The notes: generated by a model from the letters alone, not told the origin. Numbered from the stretch's first letter, positions 1 to 9,324 are shown. The stretch is DNA of 64,000 nt from Hansschlegelia plantiphila (GCF_027922265.1 NZ_BSFI01000002.1:62001-126000), one strand, 5' to 3'. Made by a program: numbers and translations.

Positions 1-577
1 TCAGCGTGCCGCCACGGGCGTAGGACCAGATCACGACCGCGAGGCCGAACGCCTTGGCTTCACGGGCGAGTTCGCGGATCTCCTCCATCTGGTCGTAAGC
101 GACGTCGGAACCGGGATAGATCGTGAAGCCGATCGCCGAGCAGCCGAGGCGCACGGCGTCCTCGACCGAGGCCGTCACCGCCTGGTCGGCGTCCTCGTTG
201 AGGCGCGACAGCGAGTTCGCGCTGTTCATCTTGAGGATGGTCGGGATCTGGCCGGCGAAGGTGTCGGCGCCCGCCTCCAGCATGCCGAGCGGGGCGGCGT
301 AGGCGTTGAGACCGGCGTCGATCGCGAGCTGGAAATGGTAATGCGGGTCGTAGGCCGCGGGATTGACCGAGAACGACCGGGCGGGGCCGTGCTCGAAGCC
401 CTGATCGACGGGCAGAATCACCAGCTTGCCGGTGCCGGCGAGCTTGCCGTGCATCAGCAGGCGGACGAGGTTGCCCTTCGTGCCCGGGTTGTCGCTTTCG
501 TACCAGGACAGGATTTCACGAACGCGCGGCGTGATCGCGAGGCGGCGCTCGGCGGTGATCGGTGTCGAGACGTTCAT
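1..577 (-). CDS. fbaB: Class I fructose-bisphosphate aldolase (DhnA type), 3' end cut by window edge
   Basis: Aldolase that splits or forms fructose 1,6-bisphosphate in glycolysis, gluconeogenesis or the Calvin cycle. Reading the minus strand from an ATG at 577 gives MNVSTPITAERRL and about 192 residues before the window ends. The visible part contains LVILPVDQGFEHGP near residue 60 and the NPAAYDPHYHFQLAIDAG stretch typical of DhnA/archaeal-type class I aldolases. The Schiff-base lysine should lie in the missing C-terminal part, so it cannot be checked. It starts 47 bp after the pgk stop on the same strand, so the two are probably co-transcribed. The family assignment comes from remembered family features; I see no competing reading. 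Confidence 0.88.
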   Translation of the reverse strand, partial: MNVSTPITAERRLAITPRVREILSWYESDNPGTKGNLVRLLMHGKLAGTGKLVILPVDQGFEHGPARSFSVNPAAYDPHYHFQLAIDAGLNAYAAPLGMLEAGADTFAGQIPTILKMNSANSLSRLNEDADQAVTASVEDAVRLGCSAIGFTIYPGSDVAYDQMEEIRELAREAKAFGLAVVIWSYARGGTL

Positions 578-624
578 CGTTCTCTCGCGTCGGGGTTCAT
601 CGGTGACGTTATAGACCTGCGGCC

Positions 625-1827
625 CTAGCTTGTCGCGGTGAGCGCTGCGACTCCGGGCAATTCCTTGCCCTCGAGCCACTCCAGGAACGCGCCGCCCGCG
701 GTGGATACATAGGAGAATCGGTCCGCGGCGCCAGCATGATTGAGGGCCGAGACCGTATCGCCGCCGCCGGCGACGGAAAGAAGACGCCCGTCAGCCGTCA
801 ATTCCGCGGCGATGCGCGCCACCGCGACGGTGCCGGCGTCGAACGGCTCCATCTCGAAAGCGCCGAACGGCCCGTTCCAGACCAGCGTCTTGGCCTGCGC
901 CAGCACGATCGCGACCTCGTCGACCGACTTCTGGCCGATGTCCAGGATCATCTCGTCGTCGGCCACCTGGTCGACGTCGGCGACGCGGTTCTCGGCGTGC
1001 GCCTTGAACTCCCTGGCGAGGCGGACGTCGTTCGGCAGCACGATCACGCAGTCGGCGGCCTTCGCCTTCTCCTCGATCTCGCGGGCGACCGGCAGCAGGT
1101 CCTTTTCGCAAAGCGACTTGCCGACGTTCACGCCGCGGGCGGCGAGAAAGGTGTTCGCCATGCCGCCGCCGATCACAAGGTAGTCGACCTTGGAGACGAG
1201 ATTGCCGAGCAGGTCGAGCTTCGACGACACTTTGGCGCCGCCGACGACCGCGACCACGGGACGTTCGGGCGTTGCGAGCGCTCGGGTCAGCGCGTTGAGC
1301 TCGGCCTGCATGGAGCGGCCGGCATAGGCCGGCAGCAGCCGGGCGATCCCTTCCGTCGAGGCGTGCGCCCGGTGGGCGGCCGAGAAGGCGTCGTTGACGT
1401 AGATGTCGCCGAGCTTCGCGAGCGCTGCGGAGAACTCCGGATCGTTGGTTTCCTCTCCGGCGTGAAAACGGGTGTTTTCGAGCAGCAGCACGTCGCCCGG
1501 CGTCAGCTTCGCGACCGCGGTTTCGGCGACCTCGCCGACGCAATCGTCGGCGAACAGCACGTCCTGCCGGAGCGCGGCCTCCAGCGCGGGAACGACGACC
1601 CTGAGCGACTGGCTCTCGTCGCGCCGGCCCTTCGGCCGGCCGAAATGAGCGAGCAAGATCGTTCTCGCGCCCTTCTGGGCGAGCTCGTTCAGCGTGGGGA
1701 CGATCGCCCGCAGCCGCGTGTCGTCCGTCACCCGCGCGCCGTCCATCGGCACGTTCAGATCGACGCGCACGAGCACGCGCTTCCCGGCGACATTGACGTC
1801 GTCGAGAGTCTTGAAGGTCGCAGTCAT
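625..1827 (-). CDS. pgk: Phosphoglycerate kinase
   Basis: Cytosolic enzyme interconverting 1,3-bisphosphoglycerate/ADP and 3-phosphoglycerate/ATP. The 400 residues match the usual bacterial length. Visible family landmarks are [19 protein letters not shown] near residue 20, [15 protein letters not shown] mid-protein, [15 protein letters not shown], and the C-terminal nucleotide loop [10 protein letters not shown] followed by [13 protein letters not shown]. The frame is open about 20 codons upstream, but [11 protein letters not shown] at 1827 is the natural N-terminus and the extension looks like leader sequence. fbaB follows on the same strand. gap lies upstream, separated by a plus-strand gene and a terminator, so pgk probably has its own promoter in 1828-2019. 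Confidence 0.96.
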   Translation of the reverse strand: MTATFKTLDDVNVAGKRVLVRVDLNVPMDGARVTDDTRLRAIVPTLNELAQKGARTILLAHFGRPKGRRDESQSLRVVVPALEAALRQDVLFADDCVGEVAETAVAKLTPGDVLLLENTRFHAGEETNDPEFSAALAKLGDIYVNDAFSAAHRAHASTEGIARLLPAYAGRSMQAELNALTRALATPERPVVAVVGGAKVSSKLDLLGNLVSKVDYLVIGGGMANTFLAARGVNVGKSLCEKDLLPVAREIEEKAKAADCVIVLPNDVRLAREFKAHAENRVADVDQVADDEMILDIGQKSVDEVAIVLAQAKTLVWNGPFGAFEMEPFDAGTVAVARIAAELTADGRLLSVAGGGDTVSALNHAGAADRFSYVSTAGGAFLEWLEGKELPGVAALTATS

Positions 1828-1858
1828 ATGGGATCCCCGGCGGCGAAGCGGTGACGTC

Positions 1859-1991
1859 GTTCTAATGTTTTTTGCCGACGCCGCCACCCGGTGAGAGCAG
1901 GCTTCGACGAATTGTCACTCGGCGGGACACGAGCAGAGCGGAAACGGGCGCCTGAGAGGCGTTGTCCAGAATAAGTCACTGTGTTCTAATG
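1859..1991. repeat. Pair of perfect 9-bp direct repeats upstream of pgk
   Basis: GTTCTAATG occurs at 1859-1867 and again at 1983-1991, in the divergent spacer between pgk (minus) and the nucleotidyltransferase gene (plus). The spacer also turns AT-rich just before 2020. The copies could be binding sites for one regulator or a footprint of insertion. Nothing else in the sequence decides between these, and two 9-mers could also coincide by chance. Confidence 0.35.
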
Positions 1992-2019
1992 CGTTCAGTA
2001 ATTTTCTTAGAAAACGATA

Positions 2020-3057
2020 GTGAGTGCTGAACATATTATTTTTCAAGATCTTAACGGTGATCAGGCGCGCGAGCTGATCAACGCCGAGCAGCGCTACCGG
2101 GCCTTTTTGGAGGCGAAGAAGCGAGCGTCTGGCTATCGGGGATCGATGTCGTTCGCCGTCCGGCGAAACCGCGAGACGCTGCTCAGGGATTATTACGATC
2201 CGGTGTCCGGCGTGAAAAGGCAGAAGTCGCTCGGGCCGCGCAGTTCCGAGACGGAGGCTACGGCAGAGAGGTTCGCCGCGGGCAAGGAGCAGGCGGCCGC
2301 GAGGTTAAGCGACGCGAAGGATGCGTTGCGCCGGCAGGCCGGCGTCAACCGCGTCCTGCGGCTTGGCCGTGTTCCGGACATCGCGGCCCGCGTAGTCCGG
2401 GAACTCGAAGACGCGGGATTGCTGGGGCGTGGCGTGCGCGTCCTGGGCACTAACGCTCTTTTCGCCTACGAGGCCGCCGCAGGCGTCCATTTCGCATCGG
2501 ATGTGATGACGACAGAGGACATCGACATCCTGTTCCACGCGCGCGCGAAACTGAGATTCGCAGCGGAGGAAGGGGTGCAGGACCGCACGCTGATGAGCCT
2601 GCTGAGAAAGGCGGATGCGACATTCGAGAAGACAGGGGCGGCCTTCCAGGCCTGGAACGCCTCGGGCTACCTTGTCGATCTCATCCGTCCCGTCCGGACG
2701 CCGCCTTGGCGGGAGGACAGGAGTTCGATCTCGGCCGATCCCTCCGATCTTAATGCGGTGGAGATCGAGGGTCTGCTCTGGCACGAAAGCGCACCGCCTT
2801 TCGAAAGCGTGGCGATCGACGCGAAAGGCTTCCCCGTCAGGCTCGTCGTGCCGGATCCCCGCGCATTCGCCGTCCATAAGCTGTGGCTTTCGCGCAAGAT
2901 CGATCGGAATCCACTGAAGCGCCGACGCGACGAGGCGCAGGCGCGGGCGGTCGCGGCGCTGACGGGACGCTATCTGACGCATCTGCCGTTCGAGGACGCT
3001 CCGCTGAAAAGCTTCCCGAAAACGCTGGTGGAAGCGGCGGCTCCGCTGTTCGCCTGA
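2020..3057 (+). CDS. GSU2403-type nucleotidyltransferase-fold protein
   Basis: A 345-residue protein resembling the GSU2403 family, which has a nucleotidyltransferase fold and no assigned biochemical role. Residues 1-120 are helical and charged (YRAFLEAKKRASGYRGSM, then LRDYYDPVSGVKRQKSLGPR). The core follows: VLGTNALFAYEAAAGV, then DVMTTEDIDILFHAR, where TEDIDIL supplies the paired acidic residues expected of the fold. The start is a GTG at 2020 with no clear Shine-Dalgarno sequence. The gene stands alone on the plus strand between gap and pgk, which are normally neighbours, and its upstream DNA is AT-richer than the flanks; both suggest late insertion. It could be an orphan antitoxin-like or tRNA-modifying nucleotidyltransferase; no toxin or partner gene is adjacent. 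Confidence 0.75.
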   Translation: MSAEHIIFQDLNGDQARELINAEQRYRAFLEAKKRASGYRGSMSFAVRRNRETLLRDYYDPVSGVKRQKSLGPRSSETEATAERFAAGKEQAAARLSDAKDALRRQAGVNRVLRLGRVPDIAARVVRELEDAGLLGRGVRVLGTNALFAYEAAAGVHFASDVMTTEDIDILFHARAKLRFAAEEGVQDRTLMSLLRKADATFEKTGAAFQAWNASGYLVDLIRPVRTPPWREDRSSISADPSDLNAVEIEGLLWHESAPPFESVAIDAKGFPVRLVVPDPRAFAVHKLWLSRKIDRNPLKRRRDEAQARAVAALTGRYLTHLPFEDAPLKSFPKTLVEAAAPLFA

Positions 3058-3081
3058 GCGATAGCCTCGCGCGTTCCGCCC

Positions 3082-3111
3082 AAAGAAAAAGGCGCGGTCA
3101 GCCCGCGCCTT
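3082..3111 (-). terminator. Rho-independent terminator of gap
   Basis: AAGGCGCGG (3089-3097) and CCGCGCCTT (3103-3111) form a perfect 9-bp stem with a 5-nt loop. On the minus strand the stem is followed by TTTTTCTTT (complement of 3082-3090). It sits 27 bp past the gap stop codon, so it should end gap transcription. It may also act on the plus-strand gene ending at 3057, though without a T-run on that side. Confidence 0.85.
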
Positions 3112-3137
3112 CCTGGAGATGCCGAGGCGGTCGCCGC

Positions 3138-4154
3138 TCAGCCGATGAGCTTGGACATCGCCACCGCCGTGTCCGACATGCGGGACGAGAAGCCCCACTC
3201 GTTGTCGTACCAGCTGAGCACCCGCACGAAGGTGCCCTCGAGCACCTTGGTCTGATCGAGCGCAAAGCTCGACGAGTGCGGATTGTGGTTGAAGTCCGAC
3301 GAGACCAGCGGCGCGTCGACGATATCCAGGATGCCCTTGAAGCGCGGCGTGGCGGCGGCCGCCTTCATCGCGTCGTTCACTTCCTGCACCGTCGTCGGAC
3401 GCTTCGCGACGAACTTGAAGTCGATCACCGAGACGTTCGGCGTCGGCACGCGGATCGACACGCCGTCGAGCTTGCCTTTGAGCTCCGGCAGCACGAGGCC
3501 AACGGCCTTGGCCGCGCCTGTCGATGTCGGGATCATGGAGAGCGCCGCGGCGCGGCCGCGGTAGAGATCCTTGTGCATGGTGTCGAGCGTCGGCTGGTCG
3601 CCGGTGTAGGAATGGATCGTCGTCATGAAGCCGTGATCGATGCCGATCGCGTCGTTCAGCACCTTGGCGACGGGCGCCAGGCAGTTGGTGGTGCAGGACG
3701 CGTTCGAGACGATGATATGATCCTTCGTCAGCTTGTCCTCGTTGACGCCGAACACGACGGTGAGGCCGACGCCGTCGCCGGGGGCCGAGACGATCACGCG
3801 CTTGGCGCCGGCCTGGAGGTGGGCCGCCGCCTTGTCCTTCGCGGTGAACAGGCCGGTGCATTCGAGGGCGATGTCGACGCCGAGCTCGCCGTGCGGAAGC
3901 TCCGCCGGATTGCGGATCGCGGTCACCTTGATGTCGCCGTGGCCGGCGACGGTGATGACGTCGCCGTTGACGCTGACCTCGGCCGGGAAGCGGCCGTGCA
4001 CCGAGTCGTAGCGCAGCAGGTGCGCGTTGGTCTCGACCGGTCCGAGGTCGTTGATCGCGACCACCTGGATGTCCTTGCGCCCGGACTCGACGATCGCCCG
4101 AAGCACCAGCCGTCCGATGCGCCCGAAGCCGTTGATCGCGACCTTCACCGCCAT
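3138..4154 (-). CDS. gap: Glyceraldehyde-3-phosphate dehydrogenase, type I
   Basis: Phosphorylating NAD(P)-dependent dehydrogenase converting glyceraldehyde 3-phosphate to 1,3-bisphosphoglycerate. The 338 residues match the family length. The Rossmann motif [10 protein letters not shown] is at residues 7-16, and the catalytic cysteine is Cys154 in SNASCTTNC. The C-terminal [12 protein letters not shown] signature is present. The aspartate in VVAINDL near residue 36 suggests NAD preference, which is an inference. The gene follows tkt on the same strand after about 147 bp and ends at a strong terminator. Its product feeds pgk, whose gene lies beyond an intervening opposite-strand gene. Confidence 0.97.
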   Translation of the reverse strand: MAVKVAINGFGRIGRLVLRAIVESGRKDIQVVAINDLGPVETNAHLLRYDSVHGRFPAEVSVNGDVITVAGHGDIKVTAIRNPAELPHGELGVDIALECTGLFTAKDKAAAHLQAGAKRVIVSAPGDGVGLTVVFGVNEDKLTKDHIIVSNASCTTNCLAPVAKVLNDAIGIDHGFMTTIHSYTGDQPTLDTMHKDLYRGRAAALSMIPTSTGAAKAVGLVLPELKGKLDGVSIRVPTPNVSVIDFKFVAKRPTTVQEVNDAMKAAAATPRFKGILDIVDAPLVSSDFNHNPHSSSFALDQTKVLEGTFVRVLSWYDNEWGFSSRMSDTAVAMSKLIG

Positions 4155-4301
4155 TGTCGTTGTTTCCTCACTGTGCGAGCCGCGACGTTCGGCGGCGTTC
4201 TGACCTGTCCAAGCTCAACGGACTCCGGCCGGACGGCCGGATGCGGCGAATATGGCGACGCGCGAGTCGAAATGCGCATCAAACTTCGTCGTGGCAGCCA
4301 T

Positions 4302-6293
4302 TCACGCCGCTGAAGCGTGCATGGAATGTGCGAGCTTCACGACGGTGTCCGGCGTGATGCCGAACGTCTCGTAGACTTCCTTGTACGGACCGCTCTCGCC
4401 GAAGCTCGACATGCCGACGAAGCCGCCGTCGGAGCCGATGATCGAATCCCAGCCCATCCGGATCGCCGCCTCGACCGCGATCTTCACCGGGGCCGTGCCG
4501 ATGACTTCCGCGCGGTAGGAGCCCGGCTGGTCCGCGAACAGGTCGAAGCAGGGGACCGAGACCACCCGGGTCGGAAGGCCCGCAGCGTCGAGCGCCTTCT
4601 TTGCCTCGACCGCAAGGCTGACCTCGGAGCCGCTCGCGAACAGGCTGACCGCAGCGACCCCCTCGGCCGGCGCGATCTCATAGGCGCCCTTGGCGGTCAG
4701 GTTCTCGCCGGCGTCCTTCAGGCGGAGCTGCGGCAGGTTCTGGCGGGTGAGCGCCAGGATGCTCGGGCGCTTCAGGCTCGCGACCGCGACTTCCCAGGCT
4801 TCCGCCGTCTCGATTGTGTCGCAGGGGCGGAAGACGTTGAGGTTCGGGATCGCGCGCAGCGCCGCGATCTGCTCGACCGGCTGATGGGTGGGGCCATCCT
4901 CGCCGACGCCGATCGAGTCGTGCGTGAAGACCTGGATGACGCGGATCTTCATAAGCGCCGCGAGGCGAAGCGGCGGGCGGCAGTAGTCGGAGAACACCAG
5001 GAAGGTCGAGCCGACCGGCAGGATTCCGCCGTGGATCGCCATGCCGTTGATCGCCCCGCACATGCCGTGCTCGCGGATGCCCCAATGCATGAAGCTGCCG
5101 GCATAGTCGTCCGGCGTGATGACCTTCATGTTCTTGGTGAGCGTGTTGTTCGACGGGGTCAGGTCGGCCGAGCCGGAGACCAGCTCCGGCAGCTCGCCCT
5201 TGACGACGGTGAGCGCGGCCTCGCCGGCCTTGCGCGTCGCCATCTCCTTGGGCTCGGCGTAGAGCTTGGCCTTGTAGGCGGCCATCGCCGGCGCGAACGA
5301 CGTCGGCAGCTCGCCCTTCAGGCGACGCTCGAAGTCTTCGCGGACTGCGGCGTCGAGCGCGGCGTAGCGCGTCTCCCACTCCTTGCGCCGGCCGGAGCCG
5401 CGGGCGCCGGCCTCTTCCCAGGCGTGCTTGATGTCGTCCGGGATGACGAAGGGCGGGTATTCCCAACCGAGCGCCTTGCGGGCGCCTTCGATCTCTTCCG
5501 CGCCGAGCGGCGAGCCGTGGGCCTTCTCCGTGCCGGCCTTTTTCGGAGCGCCGAAGCCGATCGTGGTCTTGCAGGCGATCAGCGTCGGCTTGTCCGAGCC
5601 TTCGGTCGCCTTGATCGCGGCCTCGACCGCGTCGGCGTCGTGGCCGTCGACATGCACGGCGTTCCAGCCGCAGGCCTTGAAGCGTGCGACCTGATCGACC
5701 GAATCCGACAGCGTGGTGTGGCCGTCGATCGAGATGCCGTTGTCGTCGTAGAGGAAGACGAGCTTGTTCAGCTTGTAGTGGCCGGCGATGGCGATCGCTT
5801 CCTGGCTTATTCCCTCCATGAGGTCGCCGTCGGAGCAGAGCGCGAAGGTGCGGTGGTCGATGATCGTCGGGTATTCGGCGGCCAGGATGCGCTCGGCGAG
5901 CGCGAGGCCGACGGAATTCGAAATGCCGGCGCCGAGCGGGCCGGTGGTGGTCTCGATGCTCTCGGTGTGGCCGCGCTCGGGGTGGCCCGGCGTCTTGGAG
6001 CCGACCTGCCGGAAGCGCTTCAGCTGATCGATCGTCATCTCCTTCGAGCCCGTGAGATGCAGGATCGAATAGAGCAGCATCGAGCCGTGGCCGGCCGAAA
6101 GGATGAAGCGGTCGCGGTCGATCCAGTGCGGGTCGGTCGCGTCGTATTTCAGGATCTTGGTGAACAGCACGGTCGCCACGTCGGCCATGCCCATCGGCAT
6201 GCCGGGGTGGCCGGACTGCGCCTTCTCGACCGCGTCCATGGAGAGCGCGCGGATCGCGTTCGCCATCCGGCGGGTCGTCATGGCGTCGGTCAT
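4302..6293 (-). CDS. tkt: Transketolase
   Basis: Thiamine-diphosphate enzyme of the pentose phosphate and Calvin pathways, moving two-carbon ketol units between sugar phosphates. With the ATG at 6293 ([17 protein letters not shown]) it has 663 residues, the usual length. Landmarks are [12 protein letters not shown] near the N-terminus, the TPP/Mg motif [14 protein letters not shown] continuing to DDNGISIDG, and [16 protein letters not shown] in the middle domain. The frame extends four codons to a TTG at 6305, but an AAGGA lies about 12 nt before the ATG and would abut the TTG, so the ATG is preferred. First gene of the tkt-gap block. Confidence 0.96.
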   Translation of the reverse strand: MTDAMTTRRMANAIRALSMDAVEKAQSGHPGMPMGMADVATVLFTKILKYDATDPHWIDRDRFILSAGHGSMLLYSILHLTGSKEMTIDQLKRFRQVGSKTPGHPERGHTESIETTTGPLGAGISNSVGLALAERILAAEYPTIIDHRTFALCSDGDLMEGISQEAIAIAGHYKLNKLVFLYDDNGISIDGHTTLSDSVDQVARFKACGWNAVHVDGHDADAVEAAIKATEGSDKPTLIACKTTIGFGAPKKAGTEKAHGSPLGAEEIEGARKALGWEYPPFVIPDDIKHAWEEAGARGSGRRKEWETRYAALDAAVREDFERRLKGELPTSFAPAMAAYKAKLYAEPKEMATRKAGEAALTVVKGELPELVSGSADLTPSNNTLTKNMKVITPDDYAGSFMHWGIREHGMCGAINGMAIHGGILPVGSTFLVFSDYCRPPLRLAALMKIRVIQVFTHDSIGVGEDGPTHQPVEQIAALRAIPNLNVFRPCDTIETAEAWEVAVASLKRPSILALTRQNLPQLRLKDAGENLTAKGAYEIAPAEGVAAVSLFASGSEVSLAVEAKKALDAAGLPTRVVSVPCFDLFADQPGSYRAEVIGTAPVKIAVEAAIRMGWDSIIGSDGGFVGMSSFGESGPYKEVYETFGITPDTVVKLAHSMHASAA

Positions 6294-6582
6294 CGAGATG
6301 TCCAATCCTTCAGGGCGGCGGTCGAGACGGGTTATTCCTCAAACTTAGGCGCTGGCGTCGCGTTCTGCAGGGGGCTGAGGCCGCCCGCGTCGTCCGGCGG
6401 GACGTTTAAAGGGGCGCCGGGGCATGTCAATACGAGCGAAAGCCCCCGCAACCCAGCAATGTGCGGTGGATGACAGGCTGCGGCGATTGACGCGCTTTTG
6501 GCAGGCCCCTTAAACTGTCCAGCGCAACACGTTGCTGCAGCGGAAAATTCGCCGGCGGGGCAGTCAGTTGGGGGAGAATGGC

Positions 6583-6855
6583 GTGAGCGAGCTCGACGTG
6601 GCGCTGCGGCGCCTCGAACAGGCGCTCGACACCGCGGAGGCCGCGATCGGCCGCGCGCTGGACGCCGCCGACGCCGCCCGCGCCAAGGAGCAGGAGCTGA
6701 CCGCCTTCGCAGACGATCGCATCCGGCTGTCCGAACTTTTGGACGTATCGGCCGCGCAAGCCGAGACGGCGCAAGCCTCGCGAGAGGAGATCGGCAGACG
6801 TTTGGACGCGGCGATCGCCGCGGTCGAAGGCGTTCTGGCGGAGGCGACGGATTAG
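6583..6855 (+). CDS. DUF4164 family small coiled-coil protein
   Basis: A 90-residue, highly charged, probably all-helical protein (VSELDVALRRLEQALDTAE, then heptad-like Leu/Ala spacing) resembling the DUF4164 family found next to zapA in Hyphomicrobiales. The function is unknown; the location suggests a link with cell division or ZapA. The start is the GTG at 6583, preceded by a strong GGGGGAG about 7 nt upstream. The open frame before it contains no better start. It ends 3 bp before zapA, so the two are co-translated. Confidence 0.75.
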   Translation: MSELDVALRRLEQALDTAEAAIGRALDAADAARAKEQELTAFADDRIRLSELLDVSAAQAETAQASREEIGRRLDAAIAAVEGVLAEATD

Positions 6856-6858
6856 CCG

Positions 6859-7230
6859 ATGGCGCAGGTGACGGTGCACATCGGCGGACGCGACTACAAG
6901 ATGGCCTGCGGCGAGGGCGAGGAGGAGCATCTGCTCGAGCTCGCGCGCTCGGTCGACGAGCGTCACGACCAGCTGAAGAGCCAGTTCGGCGAAGTCGGCG
7001 ACATCCGGCTGTCGATCATGACCGCGATCATGATGGCCGACGAGCTCAACGAGGCGAAGCGCCGCCACGACCGGCTGAACGCCGAGATCGAGCAGCTGCG
7101 CGCGGCCGACCAGGACGCGGTCGCAGCCTTCGACGCCCGCCATTCCGACGTCGCGAACCAGATCACGGAAGCGGCCGGGCGGCTGGAGCGGCTCGCCGAG
7201 GACTTGGCGGACGGGTTCCGGCGGGAGTGA
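6859..7230 (+). CDS. zapA: Cell division protein ZapA
   Basis: Small cytosolic protein that binds FtsZ and promotes bundling of the division ring. The 123 residues begin MAQVTVHIGGRDYKMACGEGEE, with the ZapA N-terminal beta-strand pattern, then LLELARSVDERHDQLKS and a long C-terminal coiled coil. The length is typical for alphaproteobacterial ZapA. It follows the DUF4164 gene and precedes the 6S RNA / folate cyclo-ligase region, a linkage seen in many proteobacteria that supports the assignment. Confidence 0.9.
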   Translation: MAQVTVHIGGRDYKMACGEGEEEHLLELARSVDERHDQLKSQFGEVGDIRLSIMTAIMMADELNEAKRRHDRLNAEIEQLRAADQDAVAAFDARHSDVANQITEAAGRLERLAEDLADGFRRE

Positions 7231-7282
7231 GAACGCTGCGCTGAAGGGTTCACACTGATATCCCTGCGGGACATGGCGGCGA

Positions 7283-7630
7283 TCAGCGCCGGTCCGTGAC
7301 CGTCGTCCAGTAGATTCCGTTATCCGGCGGAATCATCGCCTTGAGCGCCGCAATCGCCTCGTCGGCCTTGCCGAGCTTGGGGTGCAACGCCAGGTCGACT
7401 TCGCCTTCCAGCCCCCAGATATGCGACGTCGCCCGCTCGAACAGCGAGGACGCCGTGACGTAGCGCTCGACCTTTTCGTATGTTCGGTGGTCGATCCCCA
7501 TCTTGTGGGTGTCGAAGCGCACAATGATCGGCGCATCGGCCTCGACGCCGCGCGGCTGCGGCTCGATCGGAACGGCGGCTGCGGCCGAGACGACCAGCAG
7601 GCTTGCGGCGGCGATCAGCATGGCTTTCAT
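7283..7630 (-). CDS. Small secreted hypothetical protein
   Basis: A 115-residue protein with a clear Sec signal peptide (MKAMLIAAASLLVVSAAAAVP) and an acidic mature part (VEADAPIIVRFDTHKMGIDHRTYEKVERY, given here only as its general character). No domain is recognised and there are no cysteines in the mature part. The ATG at 7630 is preferred to a TTG three codons upstream, although neither has ideal Shine-Dalgarno spacing. It lies convergent to zapA and between zapA and the 6S RNA candidate. Signal peptide and codon usage support a real gene; the function is unknown. Confidence 0.6.
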   Translation of the reverse strand: MKAMLIAAASLLVVSAAAAVPIEPQPRGVEADAPIIVRFDTHKMGIDHRTYEKVERYVTASSLFERATSHIWGLEGEVDLALHPKLGKADEAIAALKAMIPPDNGIYWTTVTDRR

Positions 7631-7726
7631 ACCTCGCAAGCTCCGGCCCGGGCCGCGACGGAATGGCCGCGCGGGCCACTAGCGCCCACGCCTCCCGTCG
7701 CCTATCTTTCGCCCGCGGTGCTGCGG

Positions 7727-7878
7727 GGTGCGTCAGGATACTAGAATCCCCGGGCCCTTACGATTCCGAACGGGAGCTGTCCCTGGCCTCGACCGTGGTC
7801 TTGGTCATTTACGGCGCCCACCTACTCTGTAGGTGTCCCGGGATCAAAAACTCCAACGGCCATCGTGGCTCCGCACTC
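7727..7878 (+). ncRNA. ssrS: 6S RNA (SsrS) candidate
   Basis: The segment between zapA and the folate cyclo-ligase gene has the features of 6S RNA, which binds housekeeping RNA polymerase. GTGCG (7728-7732) can pair with CGCAC (7872-7876). A GC-rich inner stem forms between ATCCCCGGGCC near 7747 and GTCCCGGGAT near 7833-7842, and a further hairpin is CACCTACTCTGTAGGTG. This leaves an open central region, about 150 nt in total. The position directly before the cyclo-ligase is the classic ssrS location. The ends are estimates from pairing. A covariance-model scan for 6S would settle it. Confidence 0.72.
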
Positions 7879-7888
7879 TTTTCACTTC

Positions 7889-8500
7889 ATGAACCAGCCG
7901 ACGTTTCAGCCGCCTGCCGCCGCCGCCCAGAAGGCGGCCCTTCGCCGCGACGTGCTCGCGCGGAGGGCGGCAGTTCCCGACGATACGCGTCGCTCTGCAG
8001 GCGCCGCCATCGCTGACGCGGCGGCCGACATCGCTGGACGCGCGCCTGGCGCGGTCGTCTCCGCCTTCGTCTCGATCAGGGGCGAGATCGACACGGCGCC
8101 GCTGCTGCGGCGCCTTCACGAGGCCGGCGCGCGGCTTTGCCTGCCCGTGATCATGGCCAAGGCCGAGCCGCTGGTCTTCCGCGGCTGGCGGCCGGGCGAA
8201 CCGCTGGAGGAGAAGCGGTTCGGCCTGCTCGAGCCGCCGCCGAGCGCGCCGGAACTCATCCCTGACATCCTGTTCGTGCCGCTCGCCGCCTTCGACCGCC
8301 GCGGCTTCCGGCTCGGCTATGGCGGCGGCTTTTACGATCGTACGCTCGAGAAGCTGCGCGCCACGGCCCCTGCGCGCGCCATCGGCCTCGCCTTCGCCTT
8401 GCAGGAGGTCGACGAAGTCCCGACCGACGCCTTCGACCAGCCGCTCGACGGCGTCCTTACCGAGAACGGTTTCCTCGCGACCCCCGGAGCCACCGCCTGA
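7889..8500 (+). CDS. ygfA: 5-formyltetrahydrofolate cyclo-ligase
   Basis: ATP-dependent enzyme converting 5-formyl-THF to 5,10-methenyl-THF. The protein has about 203 residues from the ATG at 7889 (MNQPTFQPP). It shows KAALRRDVLARRAAVPDD at the N-terminus, a mid-protein FVPLAAFDRRGFRLGYGGGFYDR that is the family's nucleotide/folate-loop signature, and the C-terminal EVPTDAFDQPLDGVLTE. A GTG at 7865 in frame would overlap the predicted 6S RNA, so the ATG is preferred. It overlaps the next gene by one base (TGATG), so they are translationally coupled. Confidence 0.92.
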   Translation: MNQPTFQPPAAAAQKAALRRDVLARRAAVPDDTRRSAGAAIADAAADIAGRAPGAVVSAFVSIRGEIDTAPLLRRLHEAGARLCLPVIMAKAEPLVFRGWRPGEPLEEKRFGLLEPPPSAPELIPDILFVPLAAFDRRGFRLGYGGGFYDRTLEKLRATAPARAIGLAFALQEVDEVPTDAFDQPLDGVLTENGFLATPGATA

Positions 8501-9324
8501 TGCGTCTTCTGTTCCTGGGCGACGTCGTCGGCCGCGCCGGCCGCATCGCGGTCTCCGAGCGGCTGCCTGCGCTCCGCGAGCGCTGGAAGCTCGACCTCGT
8601 CGTCATCAATGGCGAAAACGCCGCTGGCGGCTTCGGCATCACCGAGGCGATCTACGACGATCTGCTCAACGCCGGCTGCGACGCCGTCACGCTCGGCAAC
8701 CACGCCTTCGACCAGCGCGAGGCGCTGGTGTTCTCCGAGCGCGCCGAGCGGCTGGTGCGCCCCGTCAACTTCCCCACGGGCACGCCCGGACGCGGCGCGA
8801 CGATGGTGGAGGCGAGGAACGGCGCTCAGGTGCTGGTCGTCAACGTCATGGGCAACGTCTTCATGGGGACCTCGCTCGACGATCCGTTCCGCAAGATCGA
8901 CGCCGAGCTCGAGGCCTGCCCGCTGGGCCAGGGCGCCGACGCCGTGGTGGTCGACTTCCACGCCGAGGCGACGAGCGAGAAGCAGGCGTTCGGCCATTTC
9001 CTCGACGGCCGCGCCAGCCTGGTGATCGGAACCCACACCCATACCCCGACGGCCGACCACCGCATCCTGCCCGGCGGCACCGCCTACATGTCCGACGCCG
9101 GCATGTGCGGCGCCTATGACGGGGTGCTTGGCATGAAGAAGGACGAGCCGATCCACCGCTTTCTCACCAAGCTGCCCTCCGGCCGCTTCGAGCCTGCGGA
9201 GGGAGAGGGGACGCTGTCGGGGCTGGCCGTCGAGATCGACGGGCGGGGGCTCGCGACGAAGTGCGCGCCGGTGCGCGTCGGCGGAGTCCTGAGCGAGGCG
9301 ATCCCGGAGTTCTGGGAGAGGTAG
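8500..9324 (+). CDS. YmdB-like metallophosphoesterase (TIGR00282-type)
   Basis: A 274-residue calcineurin-like phosphoesterase; characterised relatives (Bacillus YmdB) hydrolyse 2',3'-cyclic nucleotides. Metal-binding motifs are visible: GDVVGRAGR at residues 7-15, NGENAAGGFG near 44, LGNHAFDQRE near 65, VVDFHAEATSEKQAF, and GTHTHTPTADHRILPGGTAYMSDAGMCG. All expected histidine and asparagine ligands appear present. It is coupled by a 1-bp overlap to the cyclo-ligase gene and followed by a palindromic repeat. The specific substrate in this organism is not deducible. Confidence 0.88.
   Translation: MRLLFLGDVVGRAGRIAVSERLPALRERWKLDLVVINGENAAGGFGITEAIYDDLLNAGCDAVTLGNHAFDQREALVFSERAERLVRPVNFPTGTPGRGATMVEARNGAQVLVVNVMGNVFMGTSLDDPFRKIDAELEACPLGQGADAVVVDFHAEATSEKQAFGHFLDGRASLVIGTHTHTPTADHRILPGGTAYMSDAGMCGAYDGVLGMKKDEPIHRFLTKLPSGRFEPAEGEGTLSGLAVEIDGRGLATKCAPVRVGGVLSEAIPEFWER

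Noticed and set aside
736..1854. Long plus-strand open frame opposite pgk (and similar long frames opposite tkt, gap, mrp and the hydroxylase)
   Set aside because: Arg/Asp/Gly-rich translations without motifs; these are antisense shadows of strongly biased codon use in real genes.
1983..1996. LexA-like SOS box GTTC...GTTC upstream of the nucleotidyltransferase gene
   Set aside because: The spacer is 6 bases; the alphaproteobacterial LexA consensus needs 7.
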